From NCBI RefSeq assembly GCF_900104775.1, contig NZ_FNSA01000001.1, positions 1 through 64,000 of the forward strand: a stretch of 64,000 nucleotides of DNA, read 5' to 3'. The notes beneath the pieces are model-generated. The model was not told where the DNA came from, did no database searches, and saw nothing but the letters and a program-made list of their open reading frames with translations. The stretch comes from Tsukamurella tyrosinosolvens. Its GTDB lineage: Bacteria; Actinomycetota; Actinomycetes; Mycobacteriales; Mycobacteriaceae. The position numbers were made by a program, and so were the translations under genes. Shown piece after piece: positions 8,979 through 18,059 of this stretch; position 1 is the first letter of the stretch, and each line of letters starts with the position of its first letter.

Positions 8979-10127
8979 ATGGATGCCATGAACAGCACGC
9001 ACGACAGACGCCGAACACCTGGTACCCGGCGCCGATCGCTGGCGCTGGACATCACAGCGTGGATCGCCGCCGGCGCAATGACGCTGCTCGCTCTGGTGCC
9101 GAACGCCACGCTCTTCGCCACCTACGCCACCGGCGTGGCGGTCTCGGTGATCCAGGCGCTTCCGCTCGTCGTCGTCCGGCGGTGGCCGATCGCGGCGATG
9201 GCGGTCCAGTGCGCCGCAATCGTCACGGCATCGGTGCTCGCGGCCGGTGTCGCTTTCCCCTGGTCTGCCACGACGATTCTCGTCGGGATCGTCGTGATCG
9301 GGATCGTCGCGGCCAGGGGCTCGGATCGAACTGTCGCCGTCTGCCTCGCGGCGATCGTCGCGACGGCTGCGGTCGCCCCGATCCGGCACCACATGCCACT
9401 GGGCTACTTCACCGCAGGCGCTCTGGCCGGCGCTGTGTTCGTACTCGTGATCCGGCTGATCGTGCATCTGCGCGAGACATCGGCGCGCCTGCAGGCGGAG
9501 CGACGTTTACGCGCCGTCGACGAGGTCCGAAAGGAGGCCGCAGCGCAGCGCTCCGCCCTGTCCGCTCAGGTCCACGACATCGTGGGTCATCACCTCGCCG
9601 CCATCTCGCTGACCGCGTCGTCCGAAGCCGGGCGCGCGAGCTCCGGCGCCGAGAAGAACCACGCGCTGTCCGATATCGCGACCTCCGCCGCCCTCGCCCT
9701 GTCCGAGATCCGCTCCGTTCTCGACGAAACATCGCTACATCCCGGCCCCGCGACCGAGGCCGACCCCGCCTCGCTCGCCCAGTTCCTCGCGGGGTGGGAG
9801 GACGTCGGAGTGCATATCAACCACAGTGGCGTGAGCATCATCGACGCGGCGGACCCGGCCCTGCGCCACGAGGCGTACCTGGTGACCCGACAGGCGATCA
9901 CGAACGCCGTCCAGCACGGCCGGACGAAGTCGGTCCGCCTCATCGTCGCCGACGAAGGCGCGGTTCTCCGACTCACGATCGCCAACGACGCGGACCAGGG
10001 GGACGTCGTCCTCGGCCGGGGGTTGACGAGCATGCGGACCCGCTTGGCGAAGCACGGCCACGACCTCGCGATCCGCACCGGGGATGGTGTCTTCGAGCTC
10101 GATGTCACCCTCGTCAAGGAGACTTGA
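8979..10127 (+). CDS. NarL-family sensor histidine kinase
   Basis: Start at 8979 (MDAMNSTHDRRRTPG); 382 residues. Four or five transmembrane helices occupy roughly residues 25-155. A HisKA_3 dimerisation/phosphoacceptor helix follows, with SAQVHDIVGHHLAAISL (the H of VHD is the predicted phosphorylated histidine). The HATPase domain carries the N-box VTRQAITNAVQHG and the G-box GRGLTSMRTRL. The short membrane-embedded sensor is typical of kinases that detect envelope stress or antibiotics. The partner regulator begins 4 bp downstream. Confidence 0.9.
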   Translation: MDAMNSTHDRRRTPGTRRRSLALDITAWIAAGAMTLLALVPNATLFATYATGVAVSVIQALPLVVVRRWPIAAMAVQCAAIVTASVLAAGVAFPWSATTILVGIVVIGIVAARGSDRTVAVCLAAIVATAAVAPIRHHMPLGYFTAGALAGAVFVLVIRLIVHLRETSARLQAERRLRAVDEVRKEAAAQRSALSAQVHDIVGHHLAAISLTASSEAGRASSGAEKNHALSDIATSAALALSEIRSVLDETSLHPGPATEADPASLAQFLAGWEDVGVHINHSGVSIIDAADPALRHEAYLVTRQAITNAVQHGRTKSVRLIVADEGAVLRLTIANDADQGDVVLGRGLTSMRTRLAKHGHDLAIRTGDGVFELDVTLVKET

Positions 10128-10130
10128 GCG

Positions 10131-10772
10131 GTGGTGTCCGTACTCCTGGCCGACGACGATCCGACCGTCCGTGCGGCGATTCGGAAAATCCTCGACGGCC
10201 ACTCTTCGATCACCGTCGCCGGCGAAGCCGTCAACGGGGGTGACGCGTTGATCCAGTCGCGCGGCCTCGACGTCGACGTCATGCTTCTCGACATTCGGAT
10301 GCCGCTCCTCACCGGCCTCGAGGTCGCCCGCGAGGTGCTCGGTGACCGGACGAGGGCCACGAAAGTCGTGCTCCTCACGACGTTCGACCTCGACGAATAC
10401 GTCTATGAGGCCCTTCGTCTCGGCGTGAGCGGCTTCCTGGTCAAGTCCTCGACACCCGACATGATCACGTCGGCGATCCTCGAGGCCGTCAACGGGAACG
10501 TACTGCTCTCCCCGTCCGTCACGGTACGGCTGGTGAAGAAGTACTCGCGCGCGTACCGGCACGTCGACACACAGCTCCTCGCCCGCCTCACCGGGCGAGA
10601 ACGCGAGGTGCTCAAAGCGATAGCAACAGGGCTGTCCAACAGGGAGATCGCCGCCGACCTCGTCATCGCCGAGGAGACCGTCAAGACCCACATCGGGCGG
10701 ATCCTGCACAAGCTGCAGCTCCGCGACCGCACACAGCTCGTGGTGTTCTGGTACGAGAACGACCTCGGCTGA
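10131..10772 (+). CDS. NarL/LuxR-family response regulator
   Basis: A 213-residue protein with a GTG start 4 bp after the kinase stop. The receiver domain shows LLADDDPTVR (acidic pocket), VDVMLLDIRMPLLTG (phosphoacceptor D in LLDIRM), VLLTTF and the conserved lysine in GFLVKSS. The C-terminal LuxR helix-turn-helix reads LTGREREVLKAIATGLSNRE and EETVKTHIGRILHKLQ. It acts with the kinase at 8979; targets are unknown, though the pair may regulate the adjacent divergent membrane protein/FkbM genes. Confidence 0.93.
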   Translation: MVSVLLADDDPTVRAAIRKILDGHSSITVAGEAVNGGDALIQSRGLDVDVMLLDIRMPLLTGLEVAREVLGDRTRATKVVLLTTFDLDEYVYEALRLGVSGFLVKSSTPDMITSAILEAVNGNVLLSPSVTVRLVKKYSRAYRHVDTQLLARLTGREREVLKAIATGLSNREIAADLVIAEETVKTHIGRILHKLQLRDRTQLVVFWYENDLG

Positions 10773-10893
10773 CGATCGTCCAGCGCTTCCCGTGAAAACC
10801 GCTACCGTTACCGATGTGCCAGCCACCTGTGCCTGCTCCACCGAGGGGCCGATGACGTGACATCCCCAGCGACGTTGCGGGAGAACTGAGCCC

Positions 10894-11787
10894 ATGCCCG
10901 AGATCGGAGATGCCGTCGCCGGGTACGCGCTCCTCCGGCGGCTCGGACACGGTGGCACTGCGGACGTGTTCCTCGCGCAGCGGCCCGGCGAGCAGGCCGT
11001 CGCGCTGAAACTGGCTCGTCGGGCCGCCGAAGACACGAGGATCAACCAGCGCTTCCAGCGGGAGTTCGATACCGCCGGACGAGTCCACAGTCCGCACGCC
11101 GTCGCGGCCATCGACCACGGCGAGGCGCCCGTCGTGCGTGCGGGCCGCGCGGTTGACGTCGCTCGCCCGTGGATCGCCCTGCAGTACGTGGACGGACGCC
11201 CGGCATCCGCCCTCGTTCCGCACGGCACCGTCGAGCCGGACCTCACGGTCATTCTTCCCGTACTGGTCGATACCGGCCGCGCCCTCGACGCCTGTCACCG
11301 AGTCGGGGTCCTGCACCGGGATGTCAAGCCCGGCAACATCCTCGTCGGGGACTGGGACCAGCACAGCGCCCGCGGATACCTGTCGGACTTCGGAACGGCA
11401 CAACCGCTCGTGCCGCCGGCGACGGTCCTCTACGACGGTGACCTGCTCCTCTCGGTCCCGTACGCCGCGCCTGAGCTGCTGCGAGCGCAGGATCTGTGCC
11501 CGCAGACCGACGGATATGCCTTCGCGGCCACCGCGTTCCAGCTTCTCACCGGCCAGCCGCCGTTCCGGCGCAGCACCGACCTCGCCATCAGGTACGCGCA
11601 GCTCCACGACCCAGTGCCGCCGCCGGACTCCGTCCGACGGTGGCTCCCCTCCGGCCTCACGGCCGTGTTCCGCAAGGCGCTGGCCAAGCAACCCGAGGAC
11701 CGCTACGACTCCTGCTCGCGACTCGCGGAGATCCTTCGCCGCGCACTCCGTGATGTGCAGCCGCCACCGCCGCGCGGCGGTAAGTAG
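10894..11787 (+). CDS. soluble Ser/Thr protein kinase (Hanks type)
   Basis: A 297-residue kinase domain with essentially no extra domains. It has the glycine loop LGHGGTADVF, VALKLA with the ATP-anchoring lysine, catalytic loop HRDVKPGNIL, metal-binding DFGTA, and YAAPELL as the APE equivalent. No transmembrane helix or PASTA repeats follow, unlike mycobacterial PknB, so it is probably cytosolic. It ends PPPPRGGK. Its neighbours are the NarL-type regulator upstream and an amino-acid permease downstream; a functional link is not evident. Confidence 0.9.
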   Translation: MPEIGDAVAGYALLRRLGHGGTADVFLAQRPGEQAVALKLARRAAEDTRINQRFQREFDTAGRVHSPHAVAAIDHGEAPVVRAGRAVDVARPWIALQYVDGRPASALVPHGTVEPDLTVILPVLVDTGRALDACHRVGVLHRDVKPGNILVGDWDQHSARGYLSDFGTAQPLVPPATVLYDGDLLLSVPYAAPELLRAQDLCPQTDGYAFAATAFQLLTGQPPFRRSTDLAIRYAQLHDPVPPPDSVRRWLPSGLTAVFRKALAKQPEDRYDSCSRLAEILRRALRDVQPPPPRGGK

Positions 11788-11846
11788 CGCGGCCGTAACA
11801 GAAACGGCACCGCTCTCGTCACGAGCCGCACCTACCGTTCCCGGGC

Positions 11847-13328
11847 ATGACGTCACAAACGGATTACGACAACTCCGTCCTCGCACACGAGGAGGAGGGG
11901 TATCACAAGACCCTGAAACCGCGGCAGATCCAGATGATCGCGATCGGCGGCGCGATCGGAACGGGGCTGTTCATGGGCGCCGGCAGCCGACTGCACGATG
12001 CCGGCCCCGGCCTGTTCCTCGTCTACGCGGTGTGCGGCCTCGTGGTCTTCTTCATCCTCCGCGCCCTCGGCGAGCTGGTGCTGCATCGTCCGTCCTCGGG
12101 ATCGTTCGTCTCGTACGCGCGTGAATTCTTCGGGGAGAAGACGGCGTTCGTCACCGGGTGGCTGTACTTCTTCAACTGGGCGGCGACGGCGATCGTGGAC
12201 GTGACCGCGATCGCCCTGTACGTCCACTACTGGGGCGCGTTCGAGGCGATACCCCAGTGGACGATCGCCCTGATCGCGTTGGCGATCGTCATGGCCATGA
12301 ACATCATCTCCGTCAAGCTCTTCGGCGAGATGGAGTTCTGGGCGGCGATCATCAAGGTCGTCGCACTGGTCGGATTCCTCGTCGTCGGCATCGTCATCCT
12401 CGCCTCGCGCATGAAGGTCGACGGACACACGACCGGCCCCTCGCTCATCGCCGACAACGGAGGCCTGCTCCCGGTCGGCGCCCTGCCGCTGATCATCGTC
12501 GTCTCGGGCGTCGTCTTCGCCTACGCCGCAGTCGAGCTCGTCGGCATCGCGGCGGGCGAGACCGCCGAGCCCGCCAAGGTGATGCCGCGCGCCATCAACT
12601 CCGTGATCGTGCGCATCGCCGTCTTCTACGTGGGCTCGCTCATCCTGCTCGCACTGCTCGTGCCGTACACCGAATTCGCCAAGGGCACCAGCCCGTTCGT
12701 CACCTTCTTCTCCAAGATCGGCGTACCGTACGCCGGCGACGTCATGAACCTCGTCGTTCTCACCGCAGCTCTGTCCAGCCTCAACGCAGGCCTGTACTCC
12801 ACGGGTCGAATCCTGCGATCGATGGCACTCAACGGCAGCGGCCCGGCGTTCACCGGCAAGATGAACCGCAACGGCGTTCCCTTCGGCGGCATCGCCCTCA
12901 CCGGTGCGCTCACCCTGCTCGGCGTGGTGCTGAACATGTTCGTCCCGGAGGAGGCCTTCAACATCGCGCTCGACCTCTCCGCGCTGGGCATCATCTCGAC
13001 GTGGGCGATGATCCTGCTGTGCCAGATCCAGCTGCACCGATGGGCCGACAAGGGCATCGTCACTCGGCCGGCGTTCCGACAGCTCCTGTCTCCGTGGAGC
13101 AGCTACGCATCCCTCGTCTTCCTCGCGGCTGTCATCGTCCTCATGTGTTACGAGAACATCTGGAACCTGTACGCGATCATCGCCCTGGTGCCGATGCTCA
13201 TCGGTGGCTGGTACGCGGTGCGCGGCAAGGTGATGGCCGTAGCGGCCGAGCGCGTGGGCTACACCGGCCGATACCCCGTACTCCCCGAGCCGCCCATCCC
13301 GACCGACCACGGTCGCGACGCCGAGTGA
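11847..13328 (+). CDS. ansP: amino-acid permease, AnsP-like (APC family)
   Basis: 493 residues, twelve predicted helices. The N-terminus [18 protein letters not shown] followed by [11 protein letters not shown] is the APC signature and closely resembles the L-asparagine permeases AnsP1/AnsP2 of mycobacteria. The segment [15 protein letters not shown] (here [20 protein letters not shown]) lies in the first third. Other D-Ser/D-Ala/Gly or GABA permeases share this pattern, so the asparagine assignment rests on the N-terminal resemblance. Confidence 0.75.
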   Translation: MTSQTDYDNSVLAHEEEGYHKTLKPRQIQMIAIGGAIGTGLFMGAGSRLHDAGPGLFLVYAVCGLVVFFILRALGELVLHRPSSGSFVSYAREFFGEKTAFVTGWLYFFNWAATAIVDVTAIALYVHYWGAFEAIPQWTIALIALAIVMAMNIISVKLFGEMEFWAAIIKVVALVGFLVVGIVILASRMKVDGHTTGPSLIADNGGLLPVGALPLIIVVSGVVFAYAAVELVGIAAGETAEPAKVMPRAINSVIVRIAVFYVGSLILLALLVPYTEFAKGTSPFVTFFSKIGVPYAGDVMNLVVLTAALSSLNAGLYSTGRILRSMALNGSGPAFTGKMNRNGVPFGGIALTGALTLLGVVLNMFVPEEAFNIALDLSALGIISTWAMILLCQIQLHRWADKGIVTRPAFRQLLSPWSSYASLVFLAAVIVLMCYENIWNLYAIIALVPMLIGGWYAVRGKVMAVAAERVGYTGRYPVLPEPPIPTDHGRDAE

Positions 13329-13444
13329 GCTTGCGGAGTTCCGCCGCCCGGCCCCCGCGCTCGAAGTTCACGATATCGATGAACGCATGTGTCGATTAGA
13401 TAACAACCGTTAGCCGGACTTCCCAAAAGTCTCCACCTCTGCTT

Positions 13445-13462
13445 GAGTGTTACGAGTGTTAC
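13445..13462. repeat. tandem 9-bp repeat upstream of the porin gene
   Basis: GAGTGTTAC occurs twice head to tail, 54 bp ahead of the porin start, in an AT-richer intergenic segment. This is a plausible binding site or promoter element for the MspA-like gene. No conserved regulator could be assigned. Confidence 0.45.
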
Positions 13463-13515
13463 GTATGTGACTATCGTAAATCTTGTAGAGATGGGGAAAC
13501 ATGAGGAGTGCTGGC

Positions 13516-14643
13516 ATGAAGAGTGCCGGGCGGCGGGGGAGCCTCGAGCAGCGGCGCCGGGATCGCGCGATCCGGAAGCAGTTGTGGCGGACGGGCGCGG
13601 TCGGCGTCGTCGGGGCGACGGTGCTCGCGGGTGGCGTCGTCGCGGCGGCACCGCCGGCTGCGGACAAGGCGCCGCGGCCCGGTGCCATCCGGACGGGCTT
13701 GTTCGCCGACACCTCCCGTGCGCTGGAGACGCGCGAGGGCTACGTGATCCGGGCGTGGAAGTACGGCGAGGAGCTGCGGTCGATCATCCCGCTCGGACGG
13801 GCACTCAACACGTACGAGGCGATCGTCTCGATCGCCGGTGAGGGACTGATCGAGTACAAAGATCCGAAGAACAAGCCGAAGGTGCCGATCCGCAGCGCGT
13901 CGATCACGGTGGGCCTGACCTTGGCGTGCGCGGCCACCCCGCAGAACCTGCAGATCGGCGGCACCCTGTCGAACGCGGTGAACGCCTCGGTGACGCCGTC
14001 ACTGTCCGGCACTGTCGGTGCCACCGCGGGGGGCCAGGGCGGTTCGAGCGGCGGGCAGGGCAGCGGCTCGGTGAACGGGTCCATCACGCCCGGCATCTCG
14101 GGAACACTCGGCGACACGATCACCACGTCGGGCACCATGACCGGCACCATCGCTCCGGGAACGTCGAAGGACTTCCCGATCGCCAAGAAGAGCCTCGCCG
14201 GGCAGTCCGGGTACGTGGTGACCAAGGAGACGCGGATCGCGATGGACTCGTGCCTCGGCGGAGCGCAGATCCGCGCGTACGCCACCGCGACGCTGTCGAC
14301 CGATCAGGGCGACTCCGCGATCACCACGTACGGCAAGCCGCTGTTCATCGAGCGCGACAACCCCGGTCCGGCGAAGAACCCGCCGAAGATCACCGAGGAC
14401 CCGAAGCCGGCACCGGTGCCCGCCGTCGCGGGAACCACGATCGCAGCCGCGAGGAAGGCCGAGCCGGTCGAGCCCGCCACGAAGCCGGCTGCCCCGGCCG
14501 CGAAGCCCGCGGGTGTGGTGCCGAAGCCGGTCGCCGTGTCCCCGTCGAAGCCCGCACCGGCGCCGTCGTCGGCCGCCGCACCGCCGGCGAAGCCCGCCCC
14601 GGTGAAGGCGGTCGGGTCTGAGCGACTGGTGCAGGTCCGGTGA
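13516..14643 (+). CDS. MspA-family porin-like protein with Pro/Ala/Lys C-terminal tail
   Basis: The ATG at 13516 is chosen over 13501 because GAGGAG lies 7 bases before it. The 375-residue protein has a basic N-terminus, a signal/anchor helix (GAVGVVGATVLAGGVVAAA) and an MspA-like region with ASITVGLTLACAATPQNLQI and a C-terminal block STDQGDSAITTYGKPLFIE, matching the STGDS-TTYGEPW ending of MspA porins. MspA proteins form octameric channels in the mycolate outer membrane. Unusually, about 90 residues rich in P, A and K follow (residues about 285-375), perhaps a periplasmic or peptidoglycan-contacting tail. A two-gene operon of membrane proteins follows. Confidence 0.75.
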   Translation: MKSAGRRGSLEQRRRDRAIRKQLWRTGAVGVVGATVLAGGVVAAAPPAADKAPRPGAIRTGLFADTSRALETREGYVIRAWKYGEELRSIIPLGRALNTYEAIVSIAGEGLIEYKDPKNKPKVPIRSASITVGLTLACAATPQNLQIGGTLSNAVNASVTPSLSGTVGATAGGQGGSSGGQGSGSVNGSITPGISGTLGDTITTSGTMTGTIAPGTSKDFPIAKKSLAGQSGYVVTKETRIAMDSCLGGAQIRAYATATLSTDQGDSAITTYGKPLFIERDNPGPAKNPPKITEDPKPAPVPAVAGTTIAAARKAEPVEPATKPAAPAAKPAGVVPKPVAVSPSKPAPAPSSAAAPPAKPAPVKAVGSERLVQVR

Positions 14644-14673
14644 CCGCGCGCCGTCGAGCAGGAGAGCGGGCGC

Positions 14674-14895
14674 ATGGCTGAACAGGGACGCGGGAGCGTG
14701 CTCAAGGATGCGCTGGGTTTTGCCGCCGGCGCCGTGTTGATCGTGTGCTGCGCGGTGACGCTGCCGCAGCTCCCGAAGGCCGCCGAGGCGATCGGCCCCT
14801 GGCCCGTGTGGGGCGGGTTCTTCGTCCTCACGATGGTGGCGGGCTGGCTGTTCTGGTCGAACATTCAGAACCTCTACGACCACCTGAAGCGATGA
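14674..14895 (+). CDS. small two-helix membrane protein
   Basis: 73 residues with two hydrophobic helices (DALGFAAGAVLIVCCAVTL and WGGFFVLTMVAGWLFW). It starts 30 bp after the porin-like gene and its stop overlaps the next start (ATGA), so it is translated with it. Function unknown; position suggests an accessory to the porin-like protein or to the membrane-anchored HTH protein downstream. Confidence 0.65.
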   Translation: MAEQGRGSVLKDALGFAAGAVLIVCCAVTLPQLPKAAEAIGPWPVWGGFFVLTMVAGWLFWSNIQNLYDHLKR

Positions 14896-15338
14896 CCGGC
14901 CCCGGCGAACTGAACCTCGCCCAGGCCTTGCAGCGAGCGTTCATCGAGGCCGGCGAGCCGAGCATCAGCTCGGTCGCAGCCGGGTCGGGCGTCTCACGCC
15001 AGCGGCTCTCCGACTGGCGCTCCGGCAAGCACGTACCGAGCCGGTTCGATGACGTCGAACCCGTCATCGCCTACATCCGACTCGTCGCCGACGCGAGCGG
15101 ATCCGTCGCAGTGAACGGCGACCGAGTCACCGGATGGACCGACGAGAACTGGCGGCAGGCGTGGAAGCGCTCGACTTCGGTCGCGTCTTCCACTGCGTCC
15201 CGCGCGTTGCCGCAAGCGGTGGTGCCGACCGAGAAGGTGGATCGGCAGCCCGTCGCGATCGTCGTCGTCGGCCTGCTCGTTTTCCTCGTCGCAGCCCTCG
15301 CGGTAGCGGCCTTCCTCGCCAGCTGGGCGTACCGATAG
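14892..15338 (+). CDS. membrane-anchored HTH protein
   Basis: 148 residues. The N-terminal part has a Xre-like helix-turn-helix (ISSVAAGSGVSRQRLSDWRSGKHVPS, split over residues about 20-45), and one C-terminal transmembrane helix (PVAIVVVGLLVFLVAALAVA). A cytoplasmic DNA-binding head on a single helix is found in sporulation and cell-envelope regulators and in some sortase or T7SS loci. It is coupled to the gene upstream by a 4-base overlap. Confidence 0.65.
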   Translation: MTGPGELNLAQALQRAFIEAGEPSISSVAAGSGVSRQRLSDWRSGKHVPSRFDDVEPVIAYIRLVADASGSVAVNGDRVTGWTDENWRQAWKRSTSVASSTASRALPQAVVPTEKVDRQPVAIVVVGLLVFLVAALAVAAFLASWAYR

Positions 15339-15520
15339 GTGCGCCGGACCGCCGGTCCGGTGCGATCCGGCAGCCTTTCGGCACACCCGATGAACATCAC
15401 GATTCAGTAACGAGAATTCCTCTGACCAGCTCCGATTCGCTGCGCGATCCCGCCGGACATGGCCGGATCGTTGAACCGGCAGACGAGGCCGTGCTCCGGT
15501 GAATTCATCAACCGCCGATC

Positions 15521-17137
15521 GTGAATACACCGGCCGCGCGGCCCCACCCCTTCTCCTCACGAATCGAGGCACACGTGGCATCCCCCTCCGACCCACCCAC
15601 CGACCGCGCCGGCGACACGGCGCAGTTCCCTGTCACGCGCGTCAGTACCGCCGCGGCGACCGATACCGACGACGTGCCGTCGACCGGCGGGCCCGCGCAC
15701 GCCGTCACTGCAGGCACTCCGGGGATCAGCCGCGCCGGGTGGTGGGCCATCACGATCGCGGCCGCGGTCTTGTTGGTTCTCGGGTTCTTGCTGACCTTCG
15801 GCCCGGCCCGCTACTGGACTCCCGTGCCGGTGGTCTTCCTCGGCTACTTCCTCCTCTCCGGCGTCATCGGCCTGGTGTTCTGGAAGGGCGTCCGCGAACT
15901 CCGGGACTCGAACCCGACCTTGCACTCCGGTGACGGGCCCGCCACGCCTGGCGCCCGAGTCGCCGCTGCGATCGGTGCGGTCGGTGTCGCCTCCGCACTC
16001 GTGCTTCTCCCGGCAGGTCTGTCCGATGCGCCCGCGAACGCGGCGCCGTGCCCGGACGGGAGCAACACCTGCGGGCCGCAGCCGACCATGGGCCCGCAGC
16101 CCACCCAGGGCAACGGCGGCAACACCACCGCCCCGCAAGCACCGAACACCACCGTGCCCGGCTATACCCCGCCGGACACCCCGCCGCAGCAGGGCAACGG
16201 CAGCACCCCGACCGTGCAGGGGCAGGTCCCGACCATGCCCACCGGCGACAGCCCGTCGAACGGCTGCATCTTCAACTGCGGACCCACCCAGGCGCCGCAG
16301 GCACCGCAGACCGGGCAGGCCACCCCGCCGCAGACCGGCCAGAACCCAGCGACCACCGCGCCGAACACGCCCGCGACCACCCCGCAGGCACCGACCACCA
16401 CGCCGCGGTTGCGCACCCCGACGCCGGAGACGACTACGTCGACGACCTCGAGCAAGGCACGCGACCGCGACGACGAGCAGCAGCGCAGCAGCGACGAGGA
16501 CCGCGAGAAGAACTCCGGCATCCCATACCAGGCTGCCGAGATCGCCGCGCTCGCCGGAACGTACCGACGGAAGAAGCTCACCGAGACGGCGACTGCGGTC
16601 AACCGGGCAGAACGCGTCGTACTCAGGAGTGGTCCTGCGAAGACGTGGAGTCCAAGCGACATCATTCCCGACAGCAGCTACGGGTTCACGCTCGTCGCTG
16701 ATCCAGAGGATAAGGCTAGGGCAGCAAGCCTGGCGAAGGTATGGGACGCTATGCAGAACAATTTCAACTCGGTGTTCCCAATCGGCGGAGCGCCGAAGAA
16801 GATGCCGGCCGTAGGAGACGTCCTGAATCTGACGCGTGCGGGCGCACCGTTCCCGGTCAAGGTGAAGCAGATCGAATTCACGGGCAGCAACATCAACATC
16901 CTGTACGAGGCCATGCCAGGACACGTCGACGGCGCCGGCAGCACCATCCGGTTCAACATGTTCAAGGAAGCTGGCGATTCCGGACGGTTGATGCTCCGCG
17001 TGGACGCGCACGTGAAGGGCGGCGTCGGAGGAGCGGTGAACACGAACCCGGGAGGGTATGCCTCTACCTACCTAATCGCCCGTGACACGTGGCAGCAGTT
17101 CGTCGACCAGGCGGCCGCAGCCGCCGCGGGGGCGTGA
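15521..17137 (+). CDS. envelope protein with Pro/Thr/Gln-rich linker and C-terminal globular domain
   Basis: 538 residues from a GTG start (a GTG at 15575 is an alternative). Two transmembrane helices (residues about 75-120) and a third near 145-165 are followed by a low-complexity linker of about 170 residues rich in P, T, Q, N and G, then a charged KARDRDDEQQRSSDEDREK segment and a C-terminal domain beginning IPYQAAEIAALAGTYRR. I do not recognise that domain. Four cysteines in the linker region (CPDG..TCGPQ, NGCIFNCG) could form disulphides outside the cell. The third 500 bases have lower GC than the start. Confidence 0.6.
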   Translation: MNTPAARPHPFSSRIEAHVASPSDPPTDRAGDTAQFPVTRVSTAAATDTDDVPSTGGPAHAVTAGTPGISRAGWWAITIAAAVLLVLGFLLTFGPARYWTPVPVVFLGYFLLSGVIGLVFWKGVRELRDSNPTLHSGDGPATPGARVAAAIGAVGVASALVLLPAGLSDAPANAAPCPDGSNTCGPQPTMGPQPTQGNGGNTTAPQAPNTTVPGYTPPDTPPQQGNGSTPTVQGQVPTMPTGDSPSNGCIFNCGPTQAPQAPQTGQATPPQTGQNPATTAPNTPATTPQAPTTTPRLRTPTPETTTSTTSSKARDRDDEQQRSSDEDREKNSGIPYQAAEIAALAGTYRRKKLTETATAVNRAERVVLRSGPAKTWSPSDIIPDSSYGFTLVADPEDKARAASLAKVWDAMQNNFNSVFPIGGAPKKMPAVGDVLNLTRAGAPFPVKVKQIEFTGSNINILYEAMPGHVDGAGSTIRFNMFKEAGDSGRLMLRVDAHVKGGVGGAVNTNPGGYASTYLIARDTWQQFVDQAAAAAAGA

Positions 17138-17165
17138 CACGATGCGCGGTGGGAGGGAACGGAAA

Positions 17166-17468
17166 ATGCGTCAGCTTCCGAGTAACGCGGAACGAACCTG
17201 GTTCATCTTCGGTGCTGTCTCCATCTTTGTGCTGTACCCCGTGGTGACCATTGTCGCGGCGCCTTGGCTCGGGTTCGGGGCTTTGTACGGGCCGATCCTC
17301 TACGGCCCGCTAGGCGTCGGTGTCGTGCTCATCGTCGGATACGTAGCGGGCAAGGTGATCTACGGCGCCCAGTTCCGCGGCCGATGCACGATCGCGGCGG
17401 CACTGGGCTTTCTAGCCTCCTCTGGAGCCGTCGCAGCGGCGGCTTGGCTTCTCATTAGTTTCGGCTAG
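17166..17468 (+). CDS. small three-helix membrane protein
   Basis: About 100 residues. The ATG at 17166 has GGGAGGGAACGG upstream and is preferred over 17142. Three hydrophobic helices (FIFGAVSIFVLYPVVTIVAA; YGPLGVGVVLIVGYVAGKVI; GFLASSGAVAAAAWLLIS). Function unknown. It is the last chromosomal gene before the integrated element. Confidence 0.6.
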   Translation: MRQLPSNAERTWFIFGAVSIFVLYPVVTIVAAPWLGFGALYGPILYGPLGVGVVLIVGYVAGKVIYGAQFRGRCTIAAALGFLASSGAVAAAAWLLISFG

Positions 17469-17668
17469 CCGAAAGGCGGTACAACTCCAGGTGAGTGGTG
17501 CCGCCTACCAACCTGCGCAGCGCGGACGCGGTGGCGATTTCGCCGGCGGTAGTCAGGTCGTCTCGCCGTGGCTCGACACTTCACCTCACGAAGAAGGGAG
17601 AGCCAAACCGCTCGGGCCGCCAGGCCGATGGGTCATCACCCCGACGAATCGGTCAAATCCGGGTCGTC

Positions 17669-17710
17669 GGGCGGTTTCCGGGGCCCCTGCCGCGTTCCCG
17701 GAAACCGCCC
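17669..17710 (-). terminator. hairpin, original terminator of tRNA-Ser
   Basis: A perfect 13-bp inverted repeat (GGGCGGTTTCCGG at 17669-17681 and its complement at 17698-17710, 16-base loop) lies directly beyond the tRNA-Ser 3' fragment at 17717. In the uninterrupted chromosome this would be just downstream of the minus-strand tRNA, so it is probably the tRNA's own terminator, displaced 28 kb by the insertion. Confidence 0.6.
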
Positions 17711-17716
17711 CTGACC

Positions 17717-17774
17717 TGCGGAAGCGGAGGGATTTGAACCCCCGGTGGTTTTAACCACGCTCGCTTTCAAGGCG
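17717..17774. repeat. attL: 58-bp copy of the 3' half of tRNA-Ser
   Basis: Matches 45974-46031 at 55 or more of 58 positions: 35 identical bases, a short mismatch in the variable-arm region (TTAA against TCAC), then 20 identical bases. The right copy completes an intact tRNA-Ser; this one stops after the anticodon arm. That is the expected footprint of tyrosine-integrase insertion into a tRNA 3' end, with this as the far attachment site. Confidence 0.92.
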
Positions 17775-18059
17775 GGCGTGGATCGGATTATTCCTGTTCA
17801 GGGCTGAAATCTCAGCTCCCCACATCGCGTTCACCTGGTCTTTTCGCGAGGATCGGCTGTTCCGGTGTGGGGATTCGGTGGGGACAGCGACTTCCACATC
17901 GGTCCGAGCGGGCGAGGGCGCAGGACACAAGGGACAGAAGGGACAGAAGGTCGAGATCGCTGCATCTACCTGCAGTTGTCGATCGAGGTTGGCCGAGGAC
18001 AGAAGTGGGACAGAAGGAGGACAGAAGGGCTTCGCGCAATCGACTGGCATGCGCAGTGA
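17775..18059. other. non-coding left end of the element
   Basis: Together with 17469-17716 this is a stretch of about 590 bases without a convincing gene. It holds the displaced tRNA terminator, attL and the left GGGACAGAAG array. Open frames across the array encode only repeats of G-Q-K and are not credible proteins. Confidence 0.6.
17922..18027 (+). repeat. left bipartite GGGACAGAAG repeat array
   Basis: Six units: a variant AGGACACAAG at 17922, GGGACAGAAG at 17931 and 17940 (9-bp spacing), a 46-bp gap, then RGGACAGAAG at 17996, 18007 and 18018 (11-bp spacing). The whole 3 x 9 / gap / 3 x 11 layout recurs in inverted orientation at 42161-42265. It lies about 150 bp inside attL in non-coding DNA. 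Candidate functions are iterons of a replication origin or arm-type sites for integrase/Xis. Confidence 0.8.

Noticed and set aside
5456-15143. GGACCGAC matches in the left flank (5456 and 15136 regions)
   Set aside because: They are preceded by T and so lack the GGGACCGAC core; two 8-mer matches in 17 kb fit chance at this GC.
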